This document shows positions 5,975-8,459 of a stretch of DNA of 8,459 nucleotides, piece by piece. Within the stretch, counting starts at the first letter, position 1; each line of letters opens with the position of its first letter. Source of the DNA: Archangium sp. GTDB taxonomy: Bacteria; Myxococcota; Myxococcia; Myxococcales; Myxococcaceae. The stretch covers positions 1 to 8,459 of the forward strand of contig JAEUJR010000842.1 in NCBI GenBank assembly GCA_016793585.1, given 5' to 3'. Position numbers and translations under genes: made by a program. The notes below the pieces were generated by a model. It was not told the DNA's origin. It worked only from the letters and a program-made list of their open reading frames with translations, and made no database searches.

Positions 5975-7567
5975 ATGAATGCGGGTGTGCACCAATACGA
6001 GGACAAGCTCCTCGACTACGCGTACGGCGAGCTGCCGGCCCACGAGGCCGCTGCCGTCGACGCGCACGTGCGCACCTGTGCGAAGTGCAGCCAGGCGCTC
6101 GAGCAGATCAAGGGCGTGCGATCGGTGTTCGCCCCGCTGCCCATGGTCGCAGCGCCCGACGCCGGCCTCGAGTCGCTGCTCGCCTACGCCGATCAACACG
6201 CGCGCCGGGCGAAGGCCGAGAAACAGGCCCCATGGCGCCGGTGGATCTTCGCCTTCGCGTCGGCGGCCGCGCTGCTCGTCGTTGGTGTCGTCGCGGTTCG
6301 CGCTTCCGAAGACTCGCCGCAGTCGGCGATGGACATCGTGGCTGGTGCCGAGAAAGAGACCCGCAAGCTCGAGTCGTCGAAGACGGCGCCGGCTCCGGTC
6401 GCTGCTTCGCCAGCCGCAGACGTCGCGCCTGCCGAGCCGAAAGAAGAGCCTCAGGTGTGGGACGAGCGCACGGGCAAACGGGGCCTGGCCGATCCCAACT
6501 CCGACGAGTACGCCAACAAGACCGACGCGCTTCGCGAGAAGGCCCCGCAGCAGAAGCAGGTGCGCCTCGACGATTCCCTCGCGAAGAACGACAAGTCACG
6601 CGCTGAGAAGCCGAGCGACTTCGACGCCTTCGCGGGGAAGAAGGGCGGCGCGGGTGGCGAGAACGCTGCCGCAGCAGTCGCGCGCCCCTCTGAGGGCAAA
6701 CGTCAGGCTCCGGCGAAAGAAGCCGAAGCGCGGGGCGGGCTCGTGGCTGACTACGCGAACAGCCGAGGCGGTTACGTCGGAGACGTCGCCAAAGACGCGA
6801 AGAAGGTGGCGAAGACCGAAGAGAAGCTGAACCTGGGCGATGAGCTGAACGATGGCACCTCGGTGAAGCAGTCGATGACAGGCACCTCGTCGCCGCCTGG
6901 CTATGGCGTGTCGGCTGGGGCGGGCTCGTACGGCTCGGGCACCGTGACGTACGGCCAGGTCGTCGACGCGCCGAAGGGCAACGCAGAGCAGGGCCGTTCG
7001 CAGGCAGGCCCACCTCCGCCTCCAGTGCAGGTCGCCCCCGCCGCCGTCGCGCCGTCGCAGCCCGCGCCCATGGCTCCGCAGAAGGCGAAGGTGGCGAGCA
7101 ACTACGGAATCATGCCCAGGCCCTCGGCGAACGAGGCGGCCGCTGAGGACGACGCGCCTCAGGCCGTCACCGAGAGCAGCGTCGGTGATTCGAGCCTGCG
7201 CCGTCAGCGCGATCAGCAGCTCGCCGTCGAGGCGCAGCTCGGCCAGGCGCGCGCTGCCGCGAACCAGGGCGATCGTCGTGGCCAGGTGGCGGCTGCCGTT
7301 CGTGCCCTCAGCGCGGGAGCCACCGGGTACGCCCGCGCCGAAGCCCTCAAGAGCGCGTGCGACGGCTACGAAGCGCTCGGCGAGTACGATCGTGCGCAGC
7401 AGTTCTGCGATCTGCTCATCTCGGAGTTCCGCGGAACGGCCGCCGCCCAGCAGGTCGCTCAGCGCCGCAAGGCCCAGCTCAAGGCCCCCGCTCCTGCGGC
7501 TCGCAAATCGGTCGACTTCGAGAGCGAAGACAAGAAGCCGGCTGACCTGCCCGCCGCTGCGCACTGA
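5975..7567 (+). CDS. Zinc-finger transmembrane anti-sigma factor with long extracytoplasmic region and TPR-like C-terminus
   Basis: This 530-residue protein probably binds and inhibits the sigma factor encoded 2 nt upstream. The N-terminus is a zf-HC2/ZAS-like anti-sigma domain: His6, then His31-x3-Cys35-x2-Cys38, a spacing (Hx24Hx3Cx2C) close to the zinc-binding pattern of that group. A single hydrophobic helix follows at about 90-108 (WIFAFASAAALLVVGVVAV), preceded by basic residues, so the remainder should lie outside the cytoplasm. Residues about 110-400 are low complexity: Lys/Glu/Asp/Ala-rich, then a Gly/Tyr/Ser patch (about 308-330) and a Pro-rich stretch. Residues about 405-503 look like paired helices of the TPR kind (YARAEALKSACDGYEALGEY, DRAQQFCDLLISEF). 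Typical anti-sigma proteins are about 200-300 residues, so this one is long. The C-terminal part may sense an envelope signal or bind partners; that is inference. Confidence 0.87.
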   Translation: MNAGVHQYEDKLLDYAYGELPAHEAAAVDAHVRTCAKCSQALEQIKGVRSVFAPLPMVAAPDAGLESLLAYADQHARRAKAEKQAPWRRWIFAFASAAALLVVGVVAVRASEDSPQSAMDIVAGAEKETRKLESSKTAPAPVAASPAADVAPAEPKEEPQVWDERTGKRGLADPNSDEYANKTDALREKAPQQKQVRLDDSLAKNDKSRAEKPSDFDAFAGKKGGAGGENAAAAVARPSEGKRQAPAKEAEARGGLVADYANSRGGYVGDVAKDAKKVAKTEEKLNLGDELNDGTSVKQSMTGTSSPPGYGVSAGAGSYGSGTVTYGQVVDAPKGNAEQGRSQAGPPPPPVQVAPAAVAPSQPAPMAPQKAKVASNYGIMPRPSANEAAAEDDAPQAVTESSVGDSSLRRQRDQQLAVEAQLGQARAAANQGDRRGQVAAAVRALSAGATGYARAEALKSACDGYEALGEYDRAQQFCDLLISEFRGTAAAQQVAQRRKAQLKAPAPAARKSVDFESEDKKPADLPAAAH

Positions 7568-7629
7568 GGCGTCTTTGGCCTTGCTGTGCGATGCCTGCCG
7601 ACATCGGCGCCACACGCCTCTTGTCCTTT
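7566..7629 (+). terminator. Candidate terminator hairpin after the sigma/anti-sigma operon
   Basis: A perfect 7-nt inverted repeat, GAGGCGT (7566-7572, starting within the anti-sigma stop codon) and ACGCCTC (7614-7620), encloses an inner GTG-CGATG (7586-7593) / CATCG...CAC (7602-7613) pairing with a small bulge. It is followed by TTGTCCTTT (7621-7629), which is T-rich but not a clean T-run. The large loop and weak tail make an intrinsic terminator plausible but not certain. Confidence 0.4.
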
Positions 7630-7657
7630 GACACCGCGGATTTGCGGTCGCTAGCAT
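7628..7657 (+). promoter_or_regulatory. Candidate housekeeping promoter for cpaB, with inverted repeat in the spacer
   Basis: TTGACA (7628-7633, exact -35 consensus) is followed after 18 nt by TAGCAT (7652-7657, 4 of 6 matches to TATAAT). The spacer contains the inverted repeat ACCGC-GGATTT-GCGGT (7633-7648), which could be an operator for a dimeric regulator because a bound protein there would block polymerase. Transcription would start near 7664, giving a leader of roughly 55 nt before the cpaB ATG. This is the best promoter match in the 152-nt gap. Confidence 0.55.
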
Positions 7658-7719
7658 CGCCTCCGCGTTTCCCCGCGAAAATACTCTTCGCTGACGTTCC
7701 CTCCCGGAGAACTCCCCAC

Positions 7720-8459
7720 ATGCTCAAAGGCAAAACTCCGCTCATCGTCGCGCTTGGTCTCGGCCTCGTCGCAGGCGTGATCGCGTACTCGGCGGTGAAG
7801 AAGAAGGAGATGGACGTTCGCAAGGGCTGGAACCTCGTGCCCGTCGTCGTCGCCGCCGTCGACATCTCGGAAGGCACCGTCGTCACGATGGAGATGATCA
7901 GCCAGCGCTCGATTCCCGAGCAGTTCGTCACCTCATCGGTCGTGAAGCCCGACTCGGCCTCGTACATCGTGAACCAGAAGGTGCTCGTGCCCCTGCAGGG
8001 TGGCGACCCGCTGCTCTGGAGCCAGTTCGAGACGACCAAGGCCGCCGAGCGGCTCTCGACGAAGGTGCAGAAGAAGGCCCGCGCGGTCACCATCGAGACC
8101 AAGGGCGCGCAGTCGGTCGGTGGTTGGGTTCGCCCGAACGATCACGTCGACATCATCGGCACCTTCAAGGACCCCGCGACGGGTGAGCAGGTCGCCGTCA
8201 CGCTGCTGCAGAACGTGATCGTGCTCGCGACGGGCAAGATCACCGGCACCACCAACATCAACCTCGTGCCCGACGGTCAGCGTGAGTACGCCAACGTCTC
8301 GCTGCTGGTGATTCCCGAAGAGGCCGAGATTCTCGTGCTCGCGCAAGAGCTCGGCGCCCTGACGCTCTCGCTGCGCAACGAAGACGACATCGACGTGCTC
8401 GAGGAGCGCGGCCGCGCCACCATCAACACGCTGCTCTCGGGCGAGCGCACCAAGGTTCT
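7720..8459 (+). CDS. cpaB: Flp/Tad pilus assembly protein CpaB (RcpC family), 3'-truncated
   Basis: The frame is open from ATG 7720 to the right edge (246 full codons). GGAGA (7706-7710) lies nine nt before the start. The N-terminus is one signal-anchor helix (PLIVALGLGLVAGVIAYSAV, residues 7-26), followed by basic residues. Next comes a SAF-type domain with the family pattern (VPVVVAAVDISEGTVVTMEMI at about 41-61, with IPEQFV and KVLVPLQGGDPLLWSQF after it). The RcpC/CpaB domain follows, including WVRPNDHVDIIGTF (about 136-149) and LLVIPEEAEILVLAQELGAL (about 196-215). CpaB proteins act in the envelope in assembling Tad/Flp pili, near the secretin, and usually precede cpaC/rcpA and the rest of the tad genes. 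Length so far is near the family's full size of about 250-320. The gene has its own promoter candidate and is separated from the sigma/anti-sigma pair by 152 nt. Confidence 0.92.
   Translation, partial: MLKGKTPLIVALGLGLVAGVIAYSAVKKKEMDVRKGWNLVPVVVAAVDISEGTVVTMEMISQRSIPEQFVTSSVVKPDSASYIVNQKVLVPLQGGDPLLWSQFETTKAAERLSTKVQKKARAVTIETKGAQSVGGWVRPNDHVDIIGTFKDPATGEQVAVTLLQNVIVLATGKITGTTNINLVPDGQREYANVSLLVIPEEAEILVLAQELGALTLSLRNEDDIDVLEERGRATINTLLSGERTKV

Noticed and set aside
7576..7595. Possible sigma-54 type promoter (TGGC...TTGC-like) before cpaB
   Set aside because: The GG and GC elements do not have the required 10-nt separation and the rest of the consensus is missing.
6596..7657. Minus-strand open frame of 353 codons opposite the anti-sigma gene
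   Set aside because: Arg/Leu/Gly-rich composition typical of an antisense frame in high-GC DNA, with no motifs; the + strand encodes a coherent anti-sigma protein.
7696..7712. GTTC...GAAC inverted repeat covering the cpaB Shine-Dalgarno
   Set aside because: Only a four-base stem plus one pair across a mismatch; too weak to call a regulatory hairpin.
7479..8102. Minus-strand open frame spanning the 7568-7719 gap
   Set aside because: It overlaps both the anti-sigma end and the well-supported cpaB gene, shows no domain, and would run through the promoter candidate.
1..8459. CRISPR arrays, tRNA/rRNA genes, insertion sequences, attachment sites
   Set aside because: I saw no direct-repeat/spacer array, no tRNA or rRNA sequence, no transposase-like frame and no terminal inverted repeats.

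Overview
The window is about two-thirds G+C and densely coding on the + strand only. Spacings are short and several stop/start codons overlap. The mix of genes (long Pro/Ala/Glu-rich disordered proteins, an ECF sigma factor with a very long membrane anti-sigma protein, MshEN-domain proteins without an ATPase, and a Tad/Flp pilus gene) suggests a myxobacterium or relative (Myxococcota). That placement is inferred from style, not from a marker gene.

Positions 1-5287 look like one transcription unit. It starts with the 3' part of a DppC/OppC-type permease (entering from the left edge). Two proteins with N-terminal MshEN (GspE N-terminal) domains follow (501-1268 and 1275-3083); this domain family includes cyclic-di-GMP receptors. 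Then come the two ATPases of a dipeptide/oligopeptide ABC importer (3088-4005 and 4002-4880) and a small DUF2085-like membrane protein (4880-5287). The MshEN pair therefore sits between the permease and ATPase genes of a peptide transporter. A -10-like TACACT 10 nt before the first MshEN gene suggests it may also have its own, nearly leaderless promoter.

Positions 5340-7567 hold a second unit. An ECF-type sigma factor, probably started at TTG behind a good Shine-Dalgarno, is followed 2 nt later by a zinc-finger anti-sigma protein. That protein has one membrane segment, a long low-complexity extracytoplasmic region and a TPR-like C-terminus.

Positions 7568-7719 are intergenic. They contain a candidate terminator hairpin and a TTGACA/TAGCAT promoter candidate whose spacer carries an inverted repeat. 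This promoter would drive a cpaB-like Flp pilus assembly gene (7720 to the right edge, incomplete), presumably the first gene of a tad cluster.

The most interesting points are the nesting of two ATPase-free MshEN proteins in a peptide-importer operon, the complementary differences in their ligand motifs, and the acidic SGxF-repeat linker in the larger one. Any link between c-di-GMP, peptide import and the neighbouring pilus genes is a hypothesis; only the gene order and motifs are seen directly.
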